A stretch of DNA of 31,786 bases, taken from Stereocaulon alpinum. Taxonomy: Eukaryota > Ascomycota > Lecanoromycetes > Lecanorales > Stereocaulaceae. How positions within the stretch are numbered: the first letter of the stretch is position 1; every line of letters starts with the position of its first letter. The stretch covers positions 1-31,786 of the forward strand of contig JAEUBA010000176.1 of NCBI GenBank assembly GCA_018257865.1. Direction: 5' to 3'. This document shows, piece by piece, positions 21,050-31,624 of the stretch. Under the pieces are notes generated by a model, which made no database searches, was not told where the DNA came from, and saw only the letters and a program-made list of their open reading frames with translations. Both the position numbers and the translations under genes were made by a program.

Positions 21050-22450
21050 TTCCCTTTAGAGATTACTTTATATTACCCTTCTAAGCTAGTCCTTTTTAAT
21101 ATTACTAGCGTAGGCCCTACTAAGTATTACTTTAGAGTCTCTTTAAAGTATTTTAGCTTATACTTAATTCTTTACCTAGCCTTAGTATTCTCCTTCTATT
21201 AGATTAAGTAGGTTTTACTCTATACTAAGTACTCCCCCTTATATACTACGTACTTAGGCTTACTGCTAGCTCTTTCTATATAATTATTAGTTATATAGTT
21301 TTAGGCGTATATCCTATAGTAGGTAGGGTATTTATACGCCTTAGTAATATATCTATACCTATAGTAGTTAAAGTATTACTTAGGGGCAGCCTCTCTTTCC
21401 TAGTAATTATAGAAGAGGAGGTTATTCTCTACTATTATTCCCTCTATAATAAGTTAGTTCGCTACTTCTAAGCTTAGGACCTTAATTATTATTATAGAGA
21501 ACCTCTTCTCCCTCTTAAGTATATCTAGCTTTAACGTAAATATAGGCTACTTAGCCTTTATTATCTCTAACTTTAGGTAAAGCTTCCTATTATCTTTCTT
21601 TAGGGTTTTAAAGACCCCCTATTAATCCTTTATATTTATTATCTTTTCTACTTTATAGACCGCTACTATTACTATCTTTTAAAGTACCTTTACTAACCTA
21701 TAGAGTTTCCTTACCTACCTATTATCCTTTTCTAGCTCTTCTCTAGCCTTTATTAAGGCTATCTAAAGGATAATATTCCCCCCTATAGTCCTCCTTACTA
21801 TAATAATCTCCTTAGTTACCCCTCCTACTCCTCTAAATATCTATATTAGTTAGGGGAGGGTTACTATAGCTATCTATATCTTTTCGCTATTATTATTAAT
21901 CCTAACTATTATCTACTTCGCTTTCTTAATATCTTCCGCCTTAGGTATAGCTAGGTAGATAGTAGTCTAGCCCCCTTAGGCCGTATAGGCTATATCCGCC
22001 TAGCTATTATTTACCCTTCTAGTTAGGTAGTCTTTACGCGTTAATTAGCTACGGTATTCCTTTATAGCGTATCTCTTAGCTATATTCTCCTATATATACT
22101 CTATAATCCTTTCTACTATATTTTAGAAGAAGCTTTATATAGTCTTATTTATATTTACTTATAGCGTCCCCTAGACCTTCTCTATAAACTCTAGTAGCGC
22201 CTACTCCGTAGCCTTTATATACTGCGCTCTTTTATTAGTTCTTTCCCTATCCTAAGGGCCCTATAGTCCTTTAGTAGGCTTCTACTACTATTACTATCGC
22301 CCTATTATTATATTAGGACGTATACCCTATCTACCTTCGCTACTAATAACCCCCCTCTCTCCTCCCCCTCTATCTTATATTATTTTACTAGGTTCGTAAC
22401 CTAGTATAATCGCTCGTCTAGCCTAGTAGGCCTATTCGCTCGTCGTACTC
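21050..22450 (-). pseudogene. LINE ORF1 (gag-like, zinc knuckles) remnant
   Basis: On the minus strand, about 21330-21385 reads YFNYYRYRYITKAYK and then PTYYRIYA. This is a pair of C-x2-C-x4-H-x4-C zinc knuckles with Cys and His replaced by Tyr, exactly what RIP does to TGC/TGT and CAC/CAT. A further KYVVYKGEYL segment (about 21220-21245) fits a third CCHC-type knuckle. Upstream (about 21400-22300) is a long, mainly helical Lys/Glu-rich region. ORF1 proteins of this type bind the element RNA. Start and stop are approximate. Confidence 0.75.
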
Positions 22451-22873
22451 GTCGTCGTCGCTATCTTCGAGTAAAACTATAAGGTAGTAAGTCCTCTTTT
22501 TTAAAATTATATATAATAGTAGGTATAAAGCTAATAATAACTTTTTATTATCGTATTAAGGTTCTAAGACTTAGATAATATTATTATATATATATAATAA
22601 GTAATAAAGATATTATAGTAATATAGTAAAGAAGGAAGATTATTTTACTATAAAAAAAGAACTCTAAGCGTATTTAATAAGGAAGCGATAATATAAATAT
22701 AATTTATAAATTAGATAGGTTCCAAATACTCTAAAGTAGCTATAGTATACGACGTATATTTAATATTAGTAAAGCTTAATATATACGTAGAGTTATAGTC
22801 GCTTAAAGTCGATATACCTATTAGATTTTCCGGTATAGTAGGTTTTCTACTACCTATAGAGGGATATTACCCT

Positions 22874-23872
22874 AATAGTATATCTTAACTAGTTCTATAA
22901 AATTTATAGATTATTATATAATAAGGGATACTAGAGGTAGAGGTAGTAATCTATTATAATATTTAAAGACTTAAGAAAGGGAGAGTAAGAGAAGATTATT
23001 AGGGTATATATAAAGCGAAAGTAATACTATAGAGTATCTAGTTCTAGCTTTTTTTATCTAAATATATACTAAGATAACCTTAAGATTAATAATATATATA
23101 TAATTATTAGCAGTACTCTAAAAATAGCTCTTTTAAGAGTACTCTAGAAATAACCCCCTTAGAAATTTAGGTTTCTTATATAGGGATTAATATATAGAAA
23201 AGATATTAGCGAAAGATTACTATATAAAGAGTACTAGAATTAGTTATATACCGACTAATCTTTAAATATAAGAGTACTCTTATATTTAAATTATATAAGA
23301 TAGCTAGGACTATATCTATAGTCTAGTAGATTTAGCGTTCTCTCCTATATAAAGATAGAAGTATAGATAAATAGCGCTCTATCTTAACTAATCTATTATC
23401 TATAATATTATTATACTAATAAGATAAGAATATTAATTAGCTGTAAAATATATTATAAGAGCTTTCTATCTCCGGTTAGGAGACCTTTACCTCTACTATT
23501 ATACTCCTTATAATAAAGATATATATTACTAAAAATAAGGATAAGTTCTTATATATTCGTACTATTTTAAAAGTCTTCGTCCTTTACTCTATCGCTATAT
23601 TAGACTTTGCTTAGATATAAGATAGCTGCGCTGCGTATATAGGGAGATAAACTAAAATTATATTAGAGATTACCTTTTCTCTTAGTTAAGTACCTTCCCC
23701 TTTAGATACTAGTTTAAGTAAGGGTTACCTTTAGTTAGCTATAATATAGGAGAAGATATCGCGTAGCGAATACTATCGCTCTAATATTATTAAAAAGATT
23801 ATTAAATTAGTAAGTACTATACCGCTAGATCTACTATTTATAACTTACGACTACGAAAATTAATTCTACCGG
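22874..23872 (+). pseudogene. Possible RIP-dead ORF, 5' part (unknown)
   Basis: From the end of repeat R to the gypsy 2 insertion, one plus-strand frame has a protein-like reading with relatively few stops in its second half. Examples are ILKVFVLYSIAILDFA and FITYDYEN close to 23848-23859. The frame continues across gypsy 2 at 31096 when the element and one TSD are removed. I recognise no domain. RIP creates TAA/TAG in every frame, so openness is weak support; continuity across the insertion adds a little more. The frame also extends backwards through R copy 2, but the opposite strand of R is at least as open. Confidence 0.3.
23261..23290. repeat. 30-bp perfect palindrome
   Basis: The 30 bases centred on agagtactct read the same on both strands: tttaaatataagagt followed by its exact complement in reverse. 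The core agagtactct also occurs at about 23129-23138, and near-matches at about 23114 and 23228. A cruciform, a dimeric protein-binding site or a hairpin remnant of a small inverted-repeat element are all possible. The AT-rich background makes short palindromes common, but 30 bp is beyond that expectation. Confidence 0.8.
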
Positions 23873-24035
23873 TGTTATAATATAGCCTTATACTATTGTA
23901 TTAGTATTATATTATACTACGGTGGCTAGGGCTAGGGCTAAGGCTTACCTTAGCACATATCTAAAATAGCTCTCGTATATAGATTTAGACTTAGAGACTA
24001 ATTCATTATATACCAATTCTTACTATAACGTTACA
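23873..24035 (+). repeat. Gypsy 2 5' LTR
   Basis: This 163-bp LTR, tgttataatatagcc to ataacgttaca, aligns without gaps to 30928-31090. Just downstream, tagtagtaacggg (24039-24051) could be a RIP-altered primer-binding site that originally began TGG, the complement of a tRNA CCA end. The matching tRNA cannot be named. Confidence 0.92.
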
Positions 24036-24399
24036 AAATAGTAGTAACGGGTTAGGCTTAAGCTATAAGTAGTACTATCTATCGCAGCTGTAGTACGATC
24101 CTACTACTAGCCTTCTATACCGATAGTCTGTACTAGCTACTCAGCAGTAACACTAGCTACCTAGTAATAACATTAGTCCTCCGCCACACCCTCTAAGCTT
24201 AACGACTTAATTCCGTAACTAATACTACCTAGTATAAGGCTATACCACTCCGTAGCTATAAAGCTTAGAGTAGGCTAAAGTATAGTCGACTTATCTTAAT
24301 AACCTATAGCCTACTACCCGCAGAAGCCCTACTACTAATAACTATAAGTACTATATAAGAGAAGGGCTATACTAGGTTATCCTAGGGTAATTAGGTAAT

Positions 24400-27300
24400 T
24401 AAAGCCTTAATTCGCCTTACTATAGAGGAGCGAAATTAGAAGTACGTAGTACCTTCTAATCTAAGGATCCGAAGCTTCTAACCTAAGGATCAGAAATTAC
24501 GTCTTTAAGTAAAATAAGGAAGTAACTATTACTTTCTATTATAATTCCCCTACCTTAATTCTTAGTTATTCTCAGTAGCTATCTTTCCTTATAATTATAG
24601 TATCGTTCTTATAAAGAAGTCGAAAAGCTAGCTTTCCTATTACTATCGTTATTATTATTATAAGCGCTAGATCTTAATTAGAATACTATACTTACTGCGT
24701 ACTAGTTAGAGTCTTTTCTTAAAAGTAGCCATAGTTATACTAGTATTATTTCTAAAAGTCTTCGTATTATTATAGTATATATTACGTCTAGCTGTACTAG
24801 GCTATTAAATATACCCCTATAAGCCCCTATAAAAAGGATTACTTATATAAGTTCTATAGCAGCTTCTTATAAGAGCTCTATAGTAGAAGACTCCGCCCTA
24901 GTAGCCTAGGATTCTAAGTGGATAGTTAATAAGACCTCGCTCTATACTAATATTAAAGCGTTTAAAGAGTATATACGCTACCTTATAATTACTCCGCCTA
25001 TTAGCTCTCGCCGCGATTTAGCTACGATAGAGGAGATTATTCGAAATACCCCTCTATTAGGTATATTTTAGGAACGACGCACTAGTAATACTAGTAGGTA
25101 ACTACCCCTATAGGGTTAGCTAGACCTAAATAACTTTAATAATACCGGATTTAGTAAATAATAATAGAGGTTACTATAGTCTCTACTCCGTAGTAGCTTT
25201 AATAACTGCCTCTTAGGCAGCGGCGGTAGTACTTCTATACCCTAATAGGCTGAAGTACTACTTAGACGCCCTCTACCTTTACGTCCTAATAATATTAGCT
25301 TCTTTAATCTTAGAGTAGAAGGAGATAGTCTAGTAGTTAGAGAGAAGTATATTATATTCTAAGATATATTTATTTTCGTTAATAGACTTAAGGAAATAAA
25401 GAGATAGTTTAATAAAGAATAGGTCTTAAAAGTTATTCTTAGCTACCTAAAAGGCACTATAATAATATAGTATATAGCAGAATTATTAGAACTCGAGCGA
25501 GTTATACTAGAAATGGTAAATCTTAAATAATAGATAAAGCTCTTAATTCGACGCTTTAAAGAAGATATTAGTAAAGTAGTAAAAATAATATACTTAGAGA
25601 AGTTTATAATAAGTGATACCCTAAGTAATACGGACCCTAGGGAATTTGTATAGTCTATTTTCCGCTACGCACGAGTAGCGGAGCTAGGAAATACTTAGCT
25701 AATAGTAGTATAGAATAACCTAGTACCTAGCTTCCGAAATACTATTCCCTAGCCTATAGTAAATACTTTAGTATATATATTCCTAAAACAGCTCGATACT
25801 AAGCGATATATTTAGTATAAGCTTACGGTAGAAGAGGATAAAGCGACTTAAAGAGTTATAAATAAGGCTATTAATAAAGGCGGATAATCTAGTTAGTATA
25901 CTATTTATTAAGGAGGATTTTCTAAGCCTTAGTATTCTTCGGCGCCCTTCTAACGTAGCGACTAGTAGTAGCCTTATTAAGGCTACTCTAATAGCTATAG
26001 TAGCGGTAACTATAGAAATTCGAACTACTTAGCTAATAAATAACTGTAGTACTCGTCCTAAAACTAATACTCTCTAAGAGAAAGTCTACCTACCCTACGA
26101 TAGCCTCTATAGATAGCTGGAGGATAATTAAGTAGGTTAAATTTAGTAAGACCGTAGTACTAGTTAAGGCCTTTCTAATTAAAGTCTTTCTAAGGTAAAA
26201 ACTTATACACCGGAAACGGAAGGCCCTACTAAAACTTTAGTAATAGGAGTTAAAATAACTTCTAGTAGAAAGCTACTAGAGTATATTATAGAGATAAAAA
26301 TAATAATAAATATAGCAGCTACGCCCCTGCTACTGAGGAATTTAAAGAGCCCTAAGACTTTAAGTACTATAACAATAAACCTCCTAAGGAGCAGTTTAAG
26401 CTAGAAGTAGAAGCTTATAGCTTCTTTATTAGACTAGTAGATAGAATATACCGGATATATATGAAAACGTTCGCCTCTAGAAATAAACTCTACTAATATA
26501 TAAGAGACGAACACCGCACTTTAAGCTAATAGAAGTAGAAGTAAGGAACTAATATATCTACTTTAAGCTAATAGAAGCGGAAGTAGGGAACTAATATATC
26601 TCCTACCTATAAGGGTTACTACGCTACTTTAGAGGAACCGAAATCTAGTCCTTATATTATTCGATTAAAAATCGATTATACCGAACGAGTTGCTGGAGCC
26701 GGCTTTCGAAACTAGTATTATATTACAGCTATAGTCTAATATTTATAGAAAGGTATTCCCTAAGAGGTATATCTAAACACCGGTTATCCTATTACCCTAG
26801 GTAATAGGCGTTTTCTAAAAGTATAGATACCCTACGCTGAAATTAGGACTATAGAAAGTCTATTAATAGTTAAAGGTATTAGTAAGACTTAATACTCTAT
26901 TATAGAGTACGTACGAATAATTCTCCTCCTACCTAAAAAGTCTAATATTAGTAAGCCTATACTTACCGAAATTATAGTTAACGTGCACCTAGTTGATAAT
27001 CTAAGAGCTAATATATTAATTAGAATAGATACGATAGGACCTAAAGGAATTAATATTATTATAATAAAACGGTACGCCTACGTTACGAGTTATAATATAC
27101 GAATTCTAGTTAATATTAAGCCGCGAGGTACTAGAGTCTAAAGGGTAGTAAAGGTAACGAATAATATACTAGTTAAACTAGGTAAATAAGTAATAATTTT
27201 AGTAAACTATTATATAGAACTCCTAGAGCGAGACTTACTCTTTAAGCTAAATTAGTCTAAATTAACGCTCTATACTTATATTATAGACTCTTCCGTCGAC

Positions 27301-30300
27301 TTAATCCTAGCTAGAAACGAGTCCTCTATACCTATATTAGTTACGAAGAAGACTCGTCTAGGCTATATTACTAAATTACCTTATAATAATTATTACCTTA
27401 CTACCCTAGAAGTAGCGGAGTTAGCTGCGAAGCCTCCGAAGAAGTATTAATAATACGGATAGACTTAATAAGTACTAAAAGCTGCTACTACTTACCTAGC
27501 CTTAACGAGTGTAGCTGCTTTAGTTAAGACGGTACCGTAGGAGGCTACTACGGTTAAAGCGAAGCCTACTAAGACTATACTACCTAATAGCGTTACTATA
27601 TATAGCTCTCCTTATAACCCTACTATAATTTAGTTAGTATAAGTAGTCGCTTTATATCCTAAGCTCTAGGAAGACTCTAGATTCGTTAACGTTCCCTAAG
27701 ATTATTAGATAAGAATTCTACTTAAGCTAGGATAGAAAGAAAAGGTTAATAGCTCCGCTAAAACCTACCCTCTTAATAAGAAAGATAGAGAGGTTATTAA
27801 TATAATATTTAATAAGCTATATAACTAAGGAAGGCTTAAGTAGACTGCTAAATTAACGCTATTTAGCTACCCTATCTTTATAGTCTAGCGCACGCTAGCT
27901 AATAGTAAACGTAAAGGTAGAGTAGTAATAGATATCTAAAAGCTTAATAAGATAGTATAGCCTAATATATACCTACTTCCTCTTTAAAGCGATATTATCG
28001 TAATAGTCTTAGGATACTAGTATATTACGGTTATCGACTATACGTCGTTCTTCTACTAATAGCGTATACTATCGGAGTATAGATATTACTTAATAGTAAT
28101 TACGTATTAAGGATAGAAGACCTTCTATATACTAGTAATAGGTTATAAAGGATTAATAGCCTACGTCTAATAAGAAATCGACAGAGTACTTCGACCTTAC
28201 CGTAGCTTCGTAAGAGCCTATATTAATAATATTATAATTACTTCTAAAACCCTTAGCGAGTATAAGAAATACCTATATTAAATATTCGCCTTATTCCTAA
28301 AAAAAGGAATTTTAGTTAAGCCTATAAAATCCTATATAGGATATCCCTTAGTAAAGCTTTTTAGATAGCGTATAGACTTACTTAGACTCTCTATAGCTAA
28401 GGAGAAGCTAGAAATAATATTAAAGTTAAAATTTCTAGTAATACTTAGTACGCTTAAGATATACCTTAGTTTAATAAGTTACTTACGGAATTATATTCCC
28501 CGCTACGTATAAGTTAGCTAACCCTTACTTAACCGAAAGATATCCCTTTTAAAGATATCTCCTTAAGGGAAAGGTAATCCCTAAAAGGTCTATATATACT
28601 ATACGCAGCTTAGACCGCCTATACCTACGGAATAGAAAGTATTTAAAATGCTATAGTATCTATTATCTAGGCCTACTACCCTAATCTATTTTAATAGCAA
28701 AATCCACCTCTATATTAATATAGATATATTAAAAGAATTCGGGTTCAGCGCCTACGTATATTACCTAATTAATAATAAGGTTAGGCCTATACTATTTCTT
28801 AGTAGGCTACTTACTACCGTAGAGAAGTCCTACTAGCCTACTAAGTTAGAAGTAGCTAGACTAGTTTAGGTCCTAAAGAAAGTTCGATATATAGCGGAAT
28901 CTATAATAATATATATCCTAACTAACTATTCGGTAATAGTAGAAATCGCTATATAGAAGATACTTAATACTTTAGTAGCTTAGAAGATAAATCTACGCCT
29001 TATTCGTATATCTAAATTCTTCTAGCGTTTTAACTTAGATATAAAATATAAGCTAGGGAAGTAAAATATTATCCCTAATACCCTTTCTCGCCTAGTAAGT
29101 TTAAATAAATTAAATTATACTTTAGATAGGTCTAAGCTTAATACCTTATACTACGCGTCCTTTAATATTATACCTATCTACCAGTACGCTGCTACCCTAG
29201 TAGAAATAAGTAAAGACTTTAGAAAGAAAATCCTAGAAGGATATAATAATAACTTAGGCTAGCAGTATATTAAAAAGTAAATCTACTTAAATAAAAAACT
29301 TAGTAAAAACGTAGTAAAGCTACGCTTTAAAAGAGAAACGTCTATAAGCTTATTATTAGAATTTCTAATCTACTATATTAATAAGGCTATAGGTCACCGA
29401 CGACTTTACGTTCCGCCGTTAGTTATAGCGGACGTCCTCAATATTAGGTATAGAGATAGTTATCTAGGCTTTACCAGATACTATAAGCGCGTCTCCTTAT
29501 TATAGTACGTTCGTAGGCTATTTAAGCTCCTATAAGAATACCTATAGTATTATCTATAGTATTAGGTCTTTTAGATACGCCGATATCTTCCCTACGGTAG
29601 TATATAAATTATTAACTCTCCACCGGTACCTTTCTATATACTAGTAATAGATTTTATCCTAGGGTTACCCCTTAGTAAGGATAGATAAGACTATATTATA
29701 ATAGTTACCTATAAGTTTAGTAAGCTTATTACGCTCCTTACTAGTAAAATAACGTTTTCTACTAGAGATTAGGTAGATTATTTACTTTAATAACTACTCC
29801 TAATTAACTAGGGACTGCTAAAGGCTATTATTTTAGATAGGGATCCGAAATTTCTCTTAGACTTTTAGAAGGAATTATTTAAGCAGCTTCGCGTTAAGCT
29901 ACTCTACTCTATAGCGTATCACCTATAGACTAATAGAATAAGCGAGAGGACTAATTAGATAGTTAAGATAGCTCTATAATATTATATCTATACCTTAAAG
30001 GACCCTACTACCTAGCCGGAGATACTACCTAAATTATAGGCTAGGCTTAATAGATTATTATTAACGACTACTAGAAGAACTCCCTATAATATTATCTATA
30101 GATTCGAACCTAATTAAGCCCTAGATCTTATTAAGGTTAGTTATAAGAAAGGAGATTTTAATATAAAAGTAGTCGCTAGGAAAGAAGTTGTAGATATAAT
30201 CGCCTTCGCTACTATAACGCAAAAATACTACTATAATAGGAAGTACTAACTAATATTTATAAAGCCTAGTAATAAGGTACTTCTACGCTTATATAAGGGA

Positions 30301-30830
30301 TATGATATTCCTGCTATAGCTATTACTAGAAGAAAATACGGTTAATAATACGCTAGTCCTTTTAAGATCCTAGATTAAGTTAGCTGCCTAGTATACCGCC
30401 TTAACGTCCTTAAGTATTAGAGGATCTATAACGTCTTTACCGTAGCTTAGTTAGAACTAGTACCTACTACCGTAGCTAATCCCTTTAGTAGGGAACGACC
30501 TATATATCCTCCTTTAGTCTTTATCGAAGGAGATACCGATAAATAGAAGTCCTACTATATTAAAAGGCTTCTAAATAAACGTATAGTACGTAGAGGTAGG
30601 AAAATAGTTATGTAATACTTAGTAAGATAGGAAGGCTTCGAAGTATAATTTAATAAATAGAGGACTATAGATTAGCTTACTAATACTATGGTATTAGTAG
30701 AAGAGTACGAGACTAGTCTGTGAAGTAGAAATTAGGATAAAGGAAGCGTACTAGCTAAAACTCCTAAAGCTACTAAATACTAACTAGGACGGCCTCGCAA
30801 GGCTAGAAGGTAGTTAAAGGCTTAATAGTT
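24400..30830 (+). pseudogene. Gypsy 2 gag-pol polyprotein remnant, single frame
   Basis: All landmarks share one frame. Gag capsid-like region about 25300-25830 (LKEIKR, LLELERVILEMVN with M as I). C2H2-like finger 26449-26514. Protease-like region about 26950-27330 (ENVHLVDNLRANILI-type). RT 27870-28400: RVVIDI, ITVIDYTSFFY and the catalytic Y-x-D-D as YINN at 28219-28230, both Asp changed to Asn by TG-to-TA. RNase H about 28640-29120. Integrase with the acidic triad intact at 29650 (VIDFI), 29836 (LDRDPKF) and 29944 (SERTN), spaced D-61-D-35-E. Chromodomain about 30577-30715 (RRGRKIVM-x-YLVR-x-EGFE). The gag start is approximate. Numerous TAA/TAG at Gln/Trp positions make it dead. Gag-pol as one frame is common in fungal chromoviruses. 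Confidence 0.88.
26519..26602 (+). repeat. 42-bp tandem duplication inside gypsy 2 gag-pol
   Basis: Two adjacent 42-bp units, 26519-26560 and 26561-26602 (ctttaagctaatagaagyrg, then aagtarggaactaatatatc), differ at only a few positions. At 14 codons the duplication keeps the frame. It lies just after the C2H2-like finger and before the protease region, a linker that tolerates length change. Confidence 0.85.
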
Positions 30831-30927
30831 ACTACTTCTTATACTACTCGCTGTAATATAGTTGCTTAGAAGCGTGCTACCTAAAAGACGAGGGCGTCTT
30901 ACTTGTTTTCGTTATAAGGGGGTAGAT

Positions 30928-31090
30928 TATTATGATATAGCCTTATACTATTATATTAGTATTATATTATACTACGGTGGCTAGGGCTAGGGCTGAGGCT
31001 TGCCTTAACACATATCTAAAATAGCTCTCGTATATGGATTTAGACTTAGAGACCAATTTATTGTATACTAATTCTTACTATAACGTTGCA
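30928..31090 (+). repeat. Gypsy 2 3' LTR
   Basis: This 163-bp partner of the 5' LTR ends ataacgttgca. It retains TG at sites where the 5' LTR has TA, and the reverse is true at its first bases, so the two were mutated independently after insertion. A purine-rich stretch, aagggggtaga (about 30916-30926), immediately upstream is the likely polypurine tract. Confidence 0.92.
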
Positions 31091-31095
31091 ACCGG

Positions 31096-31624
31096 CTTAA
31101 TACCGTTAATTTTATAAAGAAAATAAAACCTACTAGGTATTATTAGATAGCTATAGCCTACTACCTCGCTATAGAGTATAAGGTCTACGATCCTCCTCTA
31201 GTATATTTCGATAGATTAGATTACTAAGCTATTAGAATAGCTTAACCTTTAACTAGAAGGAGTTAATTAGAAGTAAGATCTTTAGTATTAGGTAAAGGGC
31301 GAAGACTTATATTTTAGCTATTAAGCTAGGCTAATTATATATAGTATTTCCTTTAATTTTAACTATTAGTCTTTTTTCTTTAACTAGAGGGGTCTAATTT
31401 TATAATTAGTATAAATTAATTTAAGTAAATAAAGTTTAAAACTAATAGATTATACCTCCTTAATTTACTAGTTATTATATATTTTTAGATATACTCTAAC
31501 CTATTAAGTATCTACTCTATCTTTTTAGAGTAGCTAGCTGGTTAACTAAGGTATTCTAAGTTACTTATATATAGCTGCGAATAGATATTTATTAAAGGCG
31601 TAATCGCGAACTATTTACGGTATA
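31096..31624 (+). pseudogene. Possible RIP-dead ORF, 3' part, then degenerate spacer
   Basis: With gypsy 2 and one TSD removed, the frame from 23872 continues here (FYRLNTVNFIKKIKPTRYY, then YLAIEYKVYDPPLVYFDRLDY) to roughly 31320, after which stops become dense. No family is recognised. The remaining 300 bp to the short element are AT-rich with nothing I can identify, apart from slightly more TG towards the right end, where RIP fades. Confidence 0.3.

Larger units (their letters stand above)
15869..22502 (-). mobile_element. Tad-like LINE (non-LTR retrotransposon), nested
   Basis: The element is bounded by a 16-bp TSD, aaaattatatataata, at 15853-15868 and 22503-22518. Without the nested insertion it is about 5.4 kb, the size expected for a full-length Tad-clade LINE. 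The 3' end is on the left (ggcgtataaatcaatt on the minus strand); the 5' end is at 22502. It carries ORF1 with zinc knuckles and ORF2 with an AP-type endonuclease and reverse transcriptase, all on the minus strand and RIP-inactivated. The short element at 17533-18723 sits inside the RT. The window's first 123 bases are an unmutated fragment of a close relative. Confidence 0.92.
15705..22873 (+). repeat. Repeat R, copy 2, split by the LINE
   Basis: R copy 2 occupies 15705-15868 and 22519-22873, about 520 bp in all. It matches the reverse complement of 1518-2040, with mostly RIP-type differences. The LINE at 15869-22502 lies between the halves. R lies directly upstream of the NLR remnant and directly before a possible plus-strand ORF. 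I find neither terminal inverted repeats nor a clear TSD around R, so its nature stays open (solo LTR, shared gene domain or small element). Confidence 0.7.
23873..31090 (+). mobile_element. Gypsy 2: Ty3/gypsy chromovirus, plus strand
   Basis: This complete 7,218-bp LTR retrotransposon has the 5-bp TSD ACCGG (23868-23872 and 31091-31095). Its 163-bp LTRs begin TGTTAT (tattat in the 3' copy) and end TTACA/TTGCA. One forward frame carries gag, a C2H2-like finger, protease, RT, RNase H, integrase and chromodomain. It is less heavily mutated than gypsy 1, particularly in the LTRs and leader (about 23870-24260), where many CA and TG remain. It is therefore probably a younger insertion or a less RIP-exposed one. 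It splits a possible host ORF. Confidence 0.94.
124..31624. other. RIP-mutated heterochromatic block
   Basis: Nearly all of this interval lacks CA and TG dinucleotides and is full of TA, while CG-containing words such as gcgcgaa and cgtcgcc persist. This is the footprint of RIP acting on both strands of repeats in an ascomycete (C to T, chiefly in CpA). Comparing 16951-17073 with its unmutated relative at 1-123 shows about 26 differences, every one C-to-T or G-to-A. The consequences visible in genes are Gln and Trp codons turned into TAA/TAG, Cys and His into Tyr, Met into Ile and Asp into Asn. RIP also removes TGA stops, so stop-based ORF finding is unreliable here. Homology and motifs have to carry each call. 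Confidence 0.95.

Noticed and set aside
124..31624. Many short ORFs without stops on both strands
   Set aside because: RIP shifts codon content so strongly that frames open and close by chance. None of these matched a domain except as remnants already listed.
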